Shown in pieces: positions 1 to 8,500 of a DNA stretch of 16,613 bases. Source of the DNA: Spirochaetia bacterium. Lineage in GTDB: Bacteria > Spirochaetota > Spirochaetia > Treponematales > Breznakiellaceae. The stretch's first letter is position 1, and the number at the start of each line of letters is the position of its first letter. The DNA is taken from contig BOBI01000035.1 of NCBI GenBank assembly GCA_026002305.1, positions 1 through 16,613 of the forward strand, in the 5' to 3' direction. The position numbers and the translations under genes were made by a program. The notes below the pieces were generated by a model. It ran no database searches. It was not told the origin of the DNA and saw only the letters and a list, made by a program, of their open reading frames with translations.

Positions 1-140
1 CCGCCGCTCATTTTTAAAGCAGTTTTTTTTGTTTCGTTAGGGTCTTGCGCTTTTTCGGGATCGGAAGTTTGAGCCGGAACCACCGCGGCAGCAACAAGCA
101 AAAAAAACAGAAGCGCGATTCTTTTTATAATCAACGTCAT
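1..140 (-). CDS. Small exported protein, N-terminal part only
   Basis: The reading frame starts at ATG 140 and runs off the left edge after 46 residues, so only the N-terminus is visible. It begins MTLIIKRIALLFFLLVAAAV and then reads VPAQTSDPEK. This is a short basic start, a hydrophobic core of about 14 residues and a likely signal peptidase I site near PAQ-T, so the mature protein is probably periplasmic or secreted. The visible mature part is hydrophilic (Asp, Glu, Lys, Asn). The start lies nine bases after the thrH stop on the same strand, so the two probably share a transcript. There is no strong Shine-Dalgarno, only a weak purine run (AGAGTGAAG). No family can be named from this fragment. 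Confidence 0.6.
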   Translation of the reverse strand, partial: MTLIIKRIALLFFLLVAAAVVPAQTSDPEKAQDPNETKKTALKMSG

Positions 141-149
141 CAATCAACT

Positions 150-755
150 TCACTCTGTTAGAAATTTGTCGATCTCGGCCATAAATCCGGTGAATGTTTC
201 GACACAGGGTATGTGGGCATGGGAGGCGCGGATTGCCTCGGGCGCGCGGAACAGGCAGCCTTTTCCGGCTTCTTCTATCATGGCAAGGTCGTTAAAGGAA
301 TCGCCTGCGGCAAAGACATCGGCATTACAGGATTTAAACGCGCGGACCGCTTCTTTTTTGCCGTTTTGCTGACGTAGCTGCCATCCGGTAATTTTCCCCT
401 GCGAATCAACTTTAAGGGTATTGCAAAACAAGGTTGGGTATTTAAGTGCCCTCATCAGGGGCATGGCAAATTGTTCAAATGTGTCGGATAAGATGATAAG
501 CTGCGCCTTTTCACGCAGGGCGGCGGTAAATTCGGCGGCCCCTTCCAGCGGCGAAAGTGTGGAAATTACCTTTTGAATGTCGGCGAGTTTAAAATTGTTT
601 TTCGTAAGGATTTCAAGGCGAAAAGCCATCAGTTTGTTGTAATCCGGCTCGTCCCGCGTCGTGCGCCGTAATTCAGGAATGCCCACCGCTTCGGAAAACG
701 CGATCCATATTTCGGGAACCAGCACCCCCTCAAGGTCTAAACAAATCAGCTTCAC
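150..755 (-). CDS. thrH: ThrH-type phosphoserine phosphatase / homoserine phosphotransferase
   Basis: Cytosolic HAD-superfamily enzyme. ThrH of Pseudomonas dephosphorylates phosphoserine and can transfer the phosphate to homoserine, linking serine and threonine synthesis. Numbered from the GTG start (201 residues; the Pseudomonas protein is about 205), motif I is CLDLEGVLVPEIW with nucleophile D7 and E9, the DxE form typical of ThrH rather than the usual DxD. Motif II is ILSDTF with S90, the lysines are K133/K134, and motif III is GDSFND (151-156). The frame stays open to a TTG at 836, but that adds 27 residues without family resemblance. Starting at GTG 755 (VKLICLDLEG) aligns with the known N-terminus. 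No Shine-Dalgarno precedes it, and a promoter-like pair places transcription start one base before the GTG. The exported-protein gene follows directly. Family assignment is firm; substrate is inferred. Confidence 0.88.
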   Translation of the reverse strand: MKLICLDLEGVLVPEIWIAFSEAVGIPELRRTTRDEPDYNKLMAFRLEILTKNNFKLADIQKVISTLSPLEGAAEFTAALREKAQLIILSDTFEQFAMPLMRALKYPTLFCNTLKVDSQGKITGWQLRQQNGKKEAVRAFKSCNADVFAAGDSFNDLAMIEEAGKGCLFRAPEAIRASHAHIPCVETFTGFMAEIDKFLTE

Positions 756-791
756 TGAAAAGAGTGTACACCAGCTGAAAAAACAATTCAA
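756..791 (-). promoter_or_regulatory. Candidate thrH promoter, nearly leaderless
   Basis: On the minus strand TTGAAT (791-786) is separated by exactly 17 bases from TACACT (768-763). Each matches the sigma-70 consensus at four of six positions. The expected first transcribed base is A756, directly before the GTG start of thrH at 755. This fits the lack of a ribosome binding site. Prediction by eye only. Confidence 0.35.
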
Positions 792-969
792 GGATGCGGG
801 ATTCTTACCAGCAATTTTGAATTTGAAGAAATTCAACCCGCCCGAAAACAGCGAAACACACGAAAAAAATGATGAATTTCAGTATTTTTCATGAATTTCG
901 TGGTTGATCCCTTTTGCTTTGTGCTAAATTAAGAATTGCTGGCAAGCGCACTAATTTTGGAACTGGCTC

Positions 970-997
970 AATTGTTAATTGTCAATTGTCAATTGAT
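970..997. repeat. Four 7-bp tandem units AATTGTY at end of copy A
   Basis: The units are AATTGTT, AATTGTC, AATTGTC and AATTGAT, head to tail, followed by CTTCCCTATGTTAGCG. The same arrangement in reverse complement ends copy C at 14230-14257, so the tandem travels with the element rather than being local. Confidence 0.8.
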
Positions 998-1047
998 CTT
1001 CCCTATGTTAGCGTAAAAGGCGTTTTTTCTGCTTTTGCTATATAGGC

Positions 1048-1178
1048 GGCAGGGCGGTCAAAGGTTGCATTGCGTAGCGTATTGCGTAAATGCTGGTTAA
1101 AGCGCCACTGGTGATCAAAATAAAGATGACGTCCAGATAGCACTAACGCGGAGCAATGTGTTCTTTGACCGCCCTGCC
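1048..1178. repeat. Core hairpin of repeat copy A (candidate structured RNA or ssDNA hairpin)
   Basis: Stem 1 pairs 1048-1063 with 1163-1178 (16 of 16). Next come GTT on both sides (AAC/AAC on the other strand), then stem 2, 1067-1073 GCATTGC with 1153-1159 GCAATGT, closing a 79-nt core at 1074-1152. On the minus strand the core reads TCCGCGTTAGTGCTATC, TTGATCACCAGT and ACGCAATACGCTAC, shared with copies B and D. The single imperfect pair in stem 2 is G-T on the plus strand. Confidence 0.75.
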
Positions 1179-1287
1179 GTTTTTGTGTTAAAGGCAGAAA
1201 AAAATGTATTTGGAGCGGAAGCGTGGGGTTTTTACATCTTCAAATTTTTAAGAATATGTGGTTAAATTCTAAATAAGAGGCGTAATT

Positions 1288-2454
1288 ATGAATAAAAACC
1301 AAAGGAACCGGAAAAAAACTGTCCCCGCAAAAATTTGTTTAGGATCCTTGCTTGCCGCAAGCGCTGTTTTGTCCGTGTTTTTTTTCATTAATTGTTCTTC
1401 CACAAGCGCCGGGGCGCAGACGGAAAGACTGCCGCCTAAACATGTATATATGGGTATCTCGTCATTTTCCGGCAGTGTAAAAGATATTACAAAGGGCGGC
1501 GCTCTTGTACCGCTTAATTCACAAAGAAACGTAGATAATTTTAACAAGTTGTTCCGCACCAATTATGTACGCGCCGAAGATTTTGGCAACACCTTGTACT
1601 ACGCGGTGAACAGGGCTATCGTAAATATTTATAACGGCGCTGAAACTAACAAAATTCCTAAAGATATAGACTCGGTTACAATAATTACCATTACCGACGG
1701 ATTTGACAACAGCTCGGCGAGCATTTCGCATAACGCGGAGATTGGTAAGTTTCCGGCAGGGTTTGGCATAGATGAATCGGCACGGCAGGCCGGTGAATAT
1801 CCCAAATTTATAAAGGGGCTTATTGACAGCCTGAACATCCACGGAGCCCCGATAAACGCGTGGGCGCTGGGTTTTGGCGCGGTTGCGGAATCGGAACTTA
1901 AACAAATCGCGTCCGACGGGCAGGCGTTTAAAGGTGATATTACCGGCGTTATAGAAAAACTTGATGATATTATACGGGATGTTTCCAAACGAAATGACAA
2001 GACTCAACTAAAGGCGGCAATCGGTACTTATGACAGTACAACTGAATTACGAATTGTATTTGATATTGATAAGTCAATAACAGGCCGTGTGATTCTTGAA
2101 GAAGGAAAATACTTTTTTAATATTGCAAGCGAGTCGCCTGCGGGAATTCTTGACAGAAGAAGATTTGCGGATCCAAATAGAATACAGGGCACGCCATTCA
2201 ACGGTAATATTTTATACAATTTTACCTTTCCGCTTAACGGTTTATTCAATGCTAATTCAGGCGTTTTATACCGTCTAAAAAACGGCAACGCGCTGGACCG
2301 CGAAGTAATTATAACGCTTGAACCTTTATCCGGATCCTTCAAGAAAAACGCCGTTGTCTATTTTGTTTTAGATTGCAGTAAATCCATGACAAACATGGAA
2401 ACGTTACGTACCGAAATACAGCGAATGATAGACCGGTTGTATAAAACAAATTAA
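1288..2454 (+). CDS. Lipoprotein with permuted von Willebrand A (VWA) motifs
   Basis: A 388-residue protein. Residues 1-35 are a basic start (KNQRNRKK) and hydrophobic stretch ending FFFIN-C36-SSTSAG. This is a loose lipobox of the kind spirochaetes tolerate, so it is probably a lipoprotein facing the periplasm or surface. Residues 52-200 look like a VWA domain entered at its second strand: YMGISSFSGSVKD, then GNTLYYAVNRAI with the metal-site Thr102, then VTIITITDGFDN with D137. A beta-rich middle section (about 240-350) follows. The metal-site motif DxSxS, which normally begins a VWA domain, appears only at the extreme C-terminus: YFVLDCSKSM (D362, S364, S366) and one helix to the end. VWA domains bind ligands through a divalent metal. 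ATG is preceded by AAGAGG seven bases away. A weak TTTACA (1231-1236) lies upstream. TrkH follows 34 bases later. Ligand unknown. Confidence 0.75.
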   Translation: MNKNQRNRKKTVPAKICLGSLLAASAVLSVFFFINCSSTSAGAQTERLPPKHVYMGISSFSGSVKDITKGGALVPLNSQRNVDNFNKLFRTNYVRAEDFGNTLYYAVNRAIVNIYNGAETNKIPKDIDSVTIITITDGFDNSSASISHNAEIGKFPAGFGIDESARQAGEYPKFIKGLIDSLNIHGAPINAWALGFGAVAESELKQIASDGQAFKGDITGVIEKLDDIIRDVSKRNDKTQLKAAIGTYDSTTELRIVFDIDKSITGRVILEEGKYFFNIASESPAGILDRRRFADPNRIQGTPFNGNILYNFTFPLNGLFNANSGVLYRLKNGNALDREVIITLEPLSGSFKKNAVVYFVLDCSKSMTNMETLRTEIQRMIDRLYKTN

Positions 2455-2488
2455 AAACCGAATATGCTTCTACTTTTAATACGGACGA

Positions 2489-3931
2489 ATGCGTTTTTTT
2501 AAAATACTTCAGATACCGCTTATAGCGGTGGGTTTCCTTGTTCCAATGTTAATTCCGCCGCTTGTTTTATCATTGGTGTCGCATGACGGCATGCCGAAGG
2601 CCTATCTCATTCCGTTATTTATAGCTCTTTTACTCAACCTGCCGTCATTATTTCTTTTAAAAAATCAAACATCGCCATTAAGGGCGCGGGACGGATTTTT
2701 GCTTGTAACTTTAACATGGTTTTTTTTAACGGCCGCGGGCGCCATGCCGTATATATTTTCGCCGTACGGCATATCCATTGCCGATTCTATTTTTGAAAGC
2801 GCCTGCGGTTTCGCCACAACCGGCGCTACAACATTTACCGATATAGAAGCCCTGCCACGCTCGCTTCTGTTGTGGCGCAGCATTTGCCACTGGGCGGGCG
2901 GCATGGGTATAATCGTGCTTACTGTGGCCCTGTTGCCTCTTTTTGGTGTGGGCGGTTTTCAACTTGTAAAAGCGGAAACCCCGGGCCCGGACAAAGAAAG
3001 GATAACGCCTAAAATAACTTCCACCGCCAAAATATTATGGCTTGTTTATTTTGTTTTAACCGTTGTGCTTTTTGTTCTTTATGTACTAGGCGGTATGGGT
3101 ATTTTTGATGCCGTTTGTCATGCTTTTACAACGCTTGCGACAGGCGGGGTAAGCACAAAAAATTCCGGCATTGCTTTTTACAATTCCGCGTATCTTGAAG
3201 TTGTTACAACAATTTTTATGCTGCTTGCCGCTTTTAATTTTAATTTATATGTCAGGGCGCTGCGCGGAAAAATTATCGACATTTTTAATAACACAGAAGC
3301 GCGCGTCTATTTCTTAATCTTTATTGTTTCAGGCGCGGTTATCACAATTAATCTATTGCCGCTGTCCGATACGCCGTGGACGGCTTTGCGTTACGCGTTC
3401 TTTCACACGGCGTCTATACTTTCCACAACCGGCAGCACCCTTACAAATTATGAGGCGTGGCCGCCGCTTTCCGCAGCAATCCTCTTTATGCTTATGTTTG
3501 TAGGCGGCTGTTCAGGCTCTACCGCCTGTGGCATAAAAGTTGTCCGCTGGACGGTGCTTTTTAAACAGTCGGTAAATGAAGTCCGAAAAGCTATTTATCC
3601 GCGCGGTGTTTTTTCCGTTCAGCTGAATAAAAAAGCTGGCCGTAAAGATGTTGTCTACGGGGTTGCCGGTTTTATATTTTTGTATTTTTTTATTGTGGCC
3701 GTTACAACGCTTGTAACGGCGGCAAGCGGTTTTGACTTATGGACTTCGTTCACGGCAGCCCTGTCCGTTACCGGAAACATAGGCGCGGGTTTTGGGCGTG
3801 TAAACCAGGCGGGCAATTACGGGTTTTTCCCCGATCATATAAAATTGTTTTTTTCATTTACCATGATTGCCGCCCGTCTTGAATTGTGGACGGTGTTTGT
3901 TCTTTTCACAAAAGAATATTGGCGCGGTTAG
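2489..3931 (+). CDS. trkH: TrkH/KtrB-family potassium transporter membrane subunit
   Basis: An inner-membrane protein of 480 residues, the usual TrkH length, with about ten or more hydrophobic segments starting at residue 8 (LIAVGFLVPMLIPPLVLSLV). The four selectivity-filter repeats of the family are recognisable: FATTGATTFTD, TLATGGVSTKNSG, STTGSTLTNYEAW and SVTGNIGAGFGRV. The linking motifs GGMGIIVLTVALLPLFGVGG and GGCSGSTACGIKVVRW are also family hallmarks. TrkH moves K+ inward and needs a cytosolic TrkA/KtrA nucleotide-binding partner, which is not in this window. An upstream ribosome site is weak (ACGGACGA). The gene sits 34 bases after the VWA lipoprotein gene and 24 bases before the Nudix gene, so a shared transcript is possible. 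KtrB is an alternative name; the length and the SGSTACG motif favour TrkH. Confidence 0.9.
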   Translation: MRFFKILQIPLIAVGFLVPMLIPPLVLSLVSHDGMPKAYLIPLFIALLLNLPSLFLLKNQTSPLRARDGFLLVTLTWFFLTAAGAMPYIFSPYGISIADSIFESACGFATTGATTFTDIEALPRSLLLWRSICHWAGGMGIIVLTVALLPLFGVGGFQLVKAETPGPDKERITPKITSTAKILWLVYFVLTVVLFVLYVLGGMGIFDAVCHAFTTLATGGVSTKNSGIAFYNSAYLEVVTTIFMLLAAFNFNLYVRALRGKIIDIFNNTEARVYFLIFIVSGAVITINLLPLSDTPWTALRYAFFHTASILSTTGSTLTNYEAWPPLSAAILFMLMFVGGCSGSTACGIKVVRWTVLFKQSVNEVRKAIYPRGVFSVQLNKKAGRKDVVYGVAGFIFLYFFIVAVTTLVTAASGFDLWTSFTAALSVTGNIGAGFGRVNQAGNYGFFPDHIKLFFSFTMIAARLELWTVFVLFTKEYWRG

Positions 3932-3947
3932 ATAAAACCTTTATCAT
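3919..3947 (+). promoter_or_regulatory. Candidate promoter for the Nudix-corC pair
   Basis: TTGGCG (3919-3924, four of six matches) and TATCAT (3942-3947, five of six) are 17 bases apart. They put the transcription start near 3954, two bases before the ATG at 3956. A perfect TATAAT also occurs at 3948-3953 but would start transcription inside the gene. No Shine-Dalgarno is visible. Eye-based prediction. Confidence 0.3.
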
Positions 3948-3955
3948 TATAATAT

Positions 3956-4546
3956 ATGACAAAAATAAACAGTGAAAATGCCGGTAGCAAAAAAAATGAC
4001 AAACTTATCTGGCAGGAAAAAGAGCGCAAAACCCTTTTTGACACGCGTATATTTTCCGTGTGTGAAAGCATCTGCCGCTCGCCGGAAGGAGAACTTGCCA
4101 AATTTTCCGTGATAGAAACAAGAGAGTGGGCTATCGTAATTCCGGTTATAAACGATGAGTTTATTATGGTGCGGCAATGGCGGCACGGCGCACAAGGCAT
4201 AAGCATTGAATTCCCGGGCGGTGTTGTAGAATCCGGCGAAGATGTAACAAAAGGCGCAATGCGCGAACTGCGCGAAGAAACCGGATGTGCCGCGGGTAAA
4301 ATTACAAAACTAGGCGCTTTTAATCCGAACCCCGCGATTATGACTAATCAGGTTCATGTTTTTTTGGCCGAAGATTTACATTCAAGCGGCGGTCAGGAAC
4401 TTGATAAGGATGAATTTGTTAATATTGAAAAAGTTAAGGTGAACGGTGTCTTATCCTCCATCGGCAAACCGCCGTACATTCACGCGCTTATGGCATCGGC
4501 TCTTTGTTTATATTTGCAATACACAAATCTGCAAAACACAAAATGA
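3956..4546 (+). CDS. Nudix hydrolase, ADP-ribose pyrophosphatase type
   Basis: A soluble 196-residue protein with a complete Nudix box at residues 89-111: GVVESGE, seven residues, then RELREETGC. The glutamates E104, E107 and E108 coordinate the magnesium ions. Upstream, VRQWRHG (72-78) and IEFPGG (84-89) are the pattern of ADP-ribose pyrophosphatases (NudF/YffH type), which cleave ADP-ribose or related sugar nucleotides to AMP plus a sugar phosphate. The exact substrate cannot be read from the sequence. The 30-residue head, rich in Lys and Asp, is a little longer than usual. The stop overlaps the start of the next gene as ATGA (4543-4546), implying translational coupling with the CorC-type protein. 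The start at 3956 has no ribosome binding site but a promoter-like pair close upstream. Confidence 0.88.
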   Translation: MTKINSENAGSKKNDKLIWQEKERKTLFDTRIFSVCESICRSPEGELAKFSVIETREWAIVIPVINDEFIMVRQWRHGAQGISIEFPGGVVESGEDVTKGAMRELREETGCAAGKITKLGAFNPNPAIMTNQVHVFLAEDLHSSGGQELDKDEFVNIEKVKVNGVLSSIGKPPYIHALMASALCLYLQYTNLQNTK

Positions 4547-5592
4547 GCGATCCACTTTTATGGCAGTTACTGCTGCAATTATTTTTGATATTGGTAAACG
4601 CGGTTTTTGCCTGCGCGGAAATTGCCCTTATATCGGTAAATGAAAACAAACTTGAAAAGGACGCGGAAACCGGCAACAAGAATGCCAAGCGGCTTTTGAG
4701 TCTTAAAGCACAGCCTGAAAAATTCCTTGCGACGATACAAGTCGGTATTACGTTTGCCGGTTTTTTAGGAAGCGCTTTTGCAGCTGATAATTTTGCGGGT
4801 AAACTTGTAAATTTCTTTTCGGACAAAAACATTCCTTTTTCCATTTCCACCATCAGAACAGGATCGTTAATTGTTATAACGGTACTGCTTTCATTCTTTA
4901 CAATGGTGTTGGGCGAACTTGTGCCAAAACGTATCGCAATGCGCAAAGCGGAAAAAATGGCATACGCAATGACAGCGTTTTTGTGGCTAATATCAAAAAT
5001 ATTTTCTCCGGCGGTTTGGTTTTTAACAGCCGCGACAAACGGAATACTTTACCTCTTACACATTGATCCAAAAGAAGAAGACGCGCCTGTAACAGAAGAG
5101 GATATAAGACTCCTTGTGGATGCCGGAAGTTTAAACGGCGCCATCGAGGAAAACGAAAAAAATATAATTCAAAATGTTTTTGAATTTGATGACCGCCGTG
5201 TGTCTGAAATTATGACACACAGAAAAGAAACCGTTATTTTATGGTTAAAAGACGAAAGCGAAGTTTGGGATAACGCGATCATCGAAACGCGACATAGCTT
5301 TTATCCTGTATGCGGCGAAACCTTTGACGAGATTACCGGGGTGCTTTCCACACGGGACTATTTGTTATCGCAGGATAAAAGCCGCAGCGCCATTATGAAG
5401 TGCGCCGTTCACCCGCCTGTTTATATTCCCGAATCTGTTAAAGCCGATGTTCTTTTTTCAAAAATGAAAAAATCGCACCTTTACTTTGCGATTGTGCTGG
5501 ACGAATACGGCGGCCTTGCCGGTGTCGTAAGCATAATAGATCTGTTGGAATCTATCGTGGGGGACCTTGGGTTTGGCGGGAAATTGGTTTAA
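4543..5592 (+). CDS. CorC/HlyC-family CNNM-CBS membrane protein, short form
   Basis: A 349-residue membrane protein of the hemolysin-C/CorC group (DUF21/CNNM), linked in other bacteria to magnesium and cobalt efflux. The N-terminus has the CNNM transmembrane domain with ALISVNENKLEKDAETGN, FLATIQVGITFAGFLGSAFA and the hallmark VLGELVPKRIAMRKAE. Next come an EEDIRLLVDAG linker, a first CBS domain (VSEIMTHRKETVIL to LSTRDYLL) and a second ending FAIVLDEYGGLAGVVSIIDLLESIVGDL. The protein stops right there: the C-terminal CorC_HlyC domain of roughly 80 residues seen in typical 420-440 residue members is missing. A TTG at 4504 in frame is possible, but the ATG at 4543 overlaps the Nudix stop (ATGA) and begins MSDPLLWQLL, a normal family start. 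The stop abuts the tssM stop on the other strand. Confidence 0.88.
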   Translation: MSDPLLWQLLLQLFLILVNAVFACAEIALISVNENKLEKDAETGNKNAKRLLSLKAQPEKFLATIQVGITFAGFLGSAFAADNFAGKLVNFFSDKNIPFSISTIRTGSLIVITVLLSFFTMVLGELVPKRIAMRKAEKMAYAMTAFLWLISKIFSPAVWFLTAATNGILYLLHIDPKEEDAPVTEEDIRLLVDAGSLNGAIEENEKNIIQNVFEFDDRRVSEIMTHRKETVILWLKDESEVWDNAIIETRHSFYPVCGETFDEITGVLSTRDYLLSQDKSRSAIMKCAVHPPVYIPESVKADVLFSKMKKSHLYFAIVLDEYGGLAGVVSIIDLLESIVGDLGFGGKLV

Positions 5593-8500
5593 CTAATACT
5601 GATTCACCAACTGATTAGTAACAATATAACCATCGCTAATAATAAAATTAGGCCAGCGCCGCGCGGTGTTCCAGTCGGCGGCTTTTGTGATTTCAGAATT
5701 AAAGTTTACCTGCAAAAAGTAAATATACTCACCGGTTGAATCGCTTAACGGGACAGGTATATATGTTTTATTGTCTTCGCCTAACACAACATTGCTTGTA
5801 AAATATAATTTAAACACCGCCCAGTCGTTGTCAAACGAAACTGTAACATCCGGCGTTGTATCAAGGGAAGTCTTATAAAAATTTAATTTTAAATCGCTGT
5901 CTTCGGGTTTGCCGCTGGAAATTTGAGTATCCTGATTCATATACGTACTTATCCGTCTTCCGGCGGTTTGCTTTGTAGAAACTTCGATGTACCGAAAGCG
6001 GTTTGCCGCGTAAAATTTTCCGTTGCTGGGTAATTTATTTTGTATATCAATCGGTGGCTGTGTAATTGTCCATGTTAATGGTTTTTGTTTGTCGGCAACA
6101 TGGGAGGCGAAATTATAAATTGCCGCCGCCCAAGCCGCCGATGTTGTATCGTTAAATAGTTTCGGGTGCAGGGCCGCTTCCACCGGATCCTCGCTTTGTG
6201 CGGTTAACCCCGCGCCCATCGGTTTTAAAAGACCGGCAATATAATTAATTTGTTCAACGGTAAGTGTTTTCCCTGTTTGTAGATCAGAGCAAATCGGGAA
6301 AAATAGATAATCATCTTTTATCTCCAATAATTTTGCTTCGCTTGTTTCGCTAAAATGATCAACCAAAACCGTAATGCCGTTAAGCGAAAAATCATTCCAA
6401 AACCCAATGCTTATTTCTTCTTTTGGTGAATACACTGAAAGGTAAGATTCTTTCAAAGCCTCCGCAGAAGCTGTTTGCAGTATCGTATATGCGGCGTCAG
6501 GATCGATGGGAAGTTTACTCCACGAGGAAAGCATTTTATCGGCATCGGTACTTAAAAAAGCGGTTAACAACCCCGACTTACTGTTAAGGGCGGCAATGCC
6601 GTCTTTTTTCGCAATCTGTAACGTATCGTTTAAAATTGTATCGGGGATTCTATTAACAATATCTATACTCTTTGAATATACAAGCATCAACACTGAATTG
6701 ATCTGGAAAGGTTGATACTGGGTAACACGTTTTTTATATTCAATCCAGTCGCTTGCAGGGTTATATACACGATCCGGATACTTGCTCCAATAAGCAATGT
6801 ATGTGCGTAAATAATTCATAAAGGCGGGCGGCTGATAAATACTTTTATCTACATTTTGCAGAAACAACGGCAGCGTTGTTTTATCGCCCGTAGGAATAAA
6901 TAACGCGGCAAACGACGAAACATCACCAATTATCGGATCGACAACCAGCGGATCGTAAGACCTGGAATAATTTGTTATCGCAAGATTAACCTGCATACTA
7001 TCACCTGAAAAAGAGAATACGCTGTCTTTTCCTGAACGTTCATTTATAGTGGCGGCGATATTTCCTTCGGATGTTGAAAGGAACGCAAGCGAGGTGGTAA
7101 AAATTGTCCAGCGGTTTAAATACGCTTCTGCAAGAAGCATATTGCGGGCGTTTGAAATTAAAACGGCAACCTTATCATTTTCAAGATACGGTTTTGTATA
7201 TGCGTCGAACTCATCAAACGCAAGTTTGATATTGCTCTGCCCTTGCTGCCAGTTTGCGCCAAAAGCGGCTTTTTGTAAAACAGAACTGTTAGGCAGGACA
7301 ATCTGACCCGAGAACGATAGTATTTTTTCTACAACCGTGAACAAAGAATCGGCATCGGCTTTTTCCACAACTTTGTCCGCCAACAACGGGTTGTTTTTTA
7401 ATTTGCCCGCACGTTCACGAAGGTTTTCAACTTCCCTATTAAGATTTACCGCGAAAACATTTTGCAGGGAAATCATCATTCCTAAATTTTCTTTATCACC
7501 GGCGGATTTATTTTTTACAAATTCCATATCGGCGTCAAACAAATTTTTCCATTCTTTTACGGCAAGATTTATAACTATATCGTTAAACAGATAATCGTTT
7601 ATCAAATTATCACCAAAGGCATCCACGGGTTTTGATGTAACCGTAATTCCCTTGGCGCTTGTTTTTATTTGATGTGTATTCTGCTTAAACCCTAACGGAA
7701 TGTGATTTGCCAGCATCTGCTGTTCAATCTGCGTAAAGATTGCTCTGCCTGAATTTGTCAAATTGTTATATGTTGTTAAAAGCGACATCCATTGATTAAC
7801 CGCGCTTTGTACCTGTTCAAGCGTTACAACGCCGTTAATACGGCGCAGCGCGTCATTCATACCGGAATAATTTTGTACAATCTGCTCGGAGATATTAACA
7901 AGGGAACGAATCCTGCCGTAAATTGATTCCGGGTATACATCGCCCCGTCTCCACGAAGAAATTATCGTGTTTAATGCCGCCACATCCGCTTTATGAAATT
8001 CATCCGAATATATATATTTAATATCCATGTTAAAGGAATACGGTCTGTCGTAAGAAGGAATAAAACTATTTAACAAATTCTGTGTATCACTTGAAATCTC
8101 CGGCATTAAATATTTAATCATCGGCAGGAGGTTAAATTTACGCTTTGCAAACAGATTATGAAAATCGGTTTCTTTTACTTCATCCAGCATTGTGAATGAA
8201 TTGATAACGCCTTTTAAATCGGCCGTTAAGACCGCCTGATCCTGGTCTTCAATAAGTTTATTGCCGGTGTTCCGTATAACAGGCATCCTAACCATTGTGC
8301 TGTGCAGTTGGTTGGAAATAAACGCCTTGTCGCGGTAACCAAGGCTTGGGTCAAAACCGGAAACAATCGTATCGGACAAACCAAAACCTGCGGGCACGGG
8401 AACTTTCATGTCGCGGTAGGAAACCGCGTTAAAATAAAATTGTACACGCGATGAAAGGCTTTCGCCTGCAACCGGATCGTTGTCCAAAAGATACTTACCG

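Larger units (their letters stand above)
970..1218. repeat. Nested inverted-repeat element, copy A
   Basis: This fills most of the 532-base gap between thrH and the VWA lipoprotein gene. Relative to copy B it lies in reverse orientation. Its ends match copies B and C: GGAGCGG plus ATGTATTT on the right, and CTATGTTAGCG preceded by the AATTGTY tandem on the left. An outer imperfect inverted repeat pairs TTTTTTCTGC.TTT (1023-1035) with AAAGGCAGAAAAAA (1190-1203). Inside it lies a perfect 16-bp stem, 1048-1063 with 1163-1178, enclosing the conserved core. The rest of the gap (837-969, 1219-1287) holds only two ATGAATTTC direct repeats near 871 and 891 and AT-rich sequence leading into the next gene. 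Confidence 0.75.

Noticed and set aside
150..836. Longer thrH start at TTG 836
   Set aside because: The 27 extra residues do not resemble ThrH N-termini, and the GTG at 755 gives the expected start and length.
970..997. CRISPR-like array from the AATTGTY tandem
   Set aside because: Units are 7 bases with no spacers and no cas genes nearby.
1048..1178. Integron attC site for the core hairpins
   Set aside because: attC sites have conserved R boxes (RYYYAAC/GTTRRRY) pairing at the outside and variable centres. Here the centre is conserved, the stems vary, and the two AAC triplets are on the same strand and do not pair. No integrase is present.
1519..2007. Minus-strand 162-codon frame opposite the VWA lipoprotein
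   Set aside because: It is a shadow frame; the plus-strand protein has signal peptide, domain motifs and a ribosome site.
4504..4542. Longer corC-type start at TTG 4504
   Set aside because: The ATG at 4543 overlaps the Nudix stop as ATGA and gives the family's usual N-terminus.
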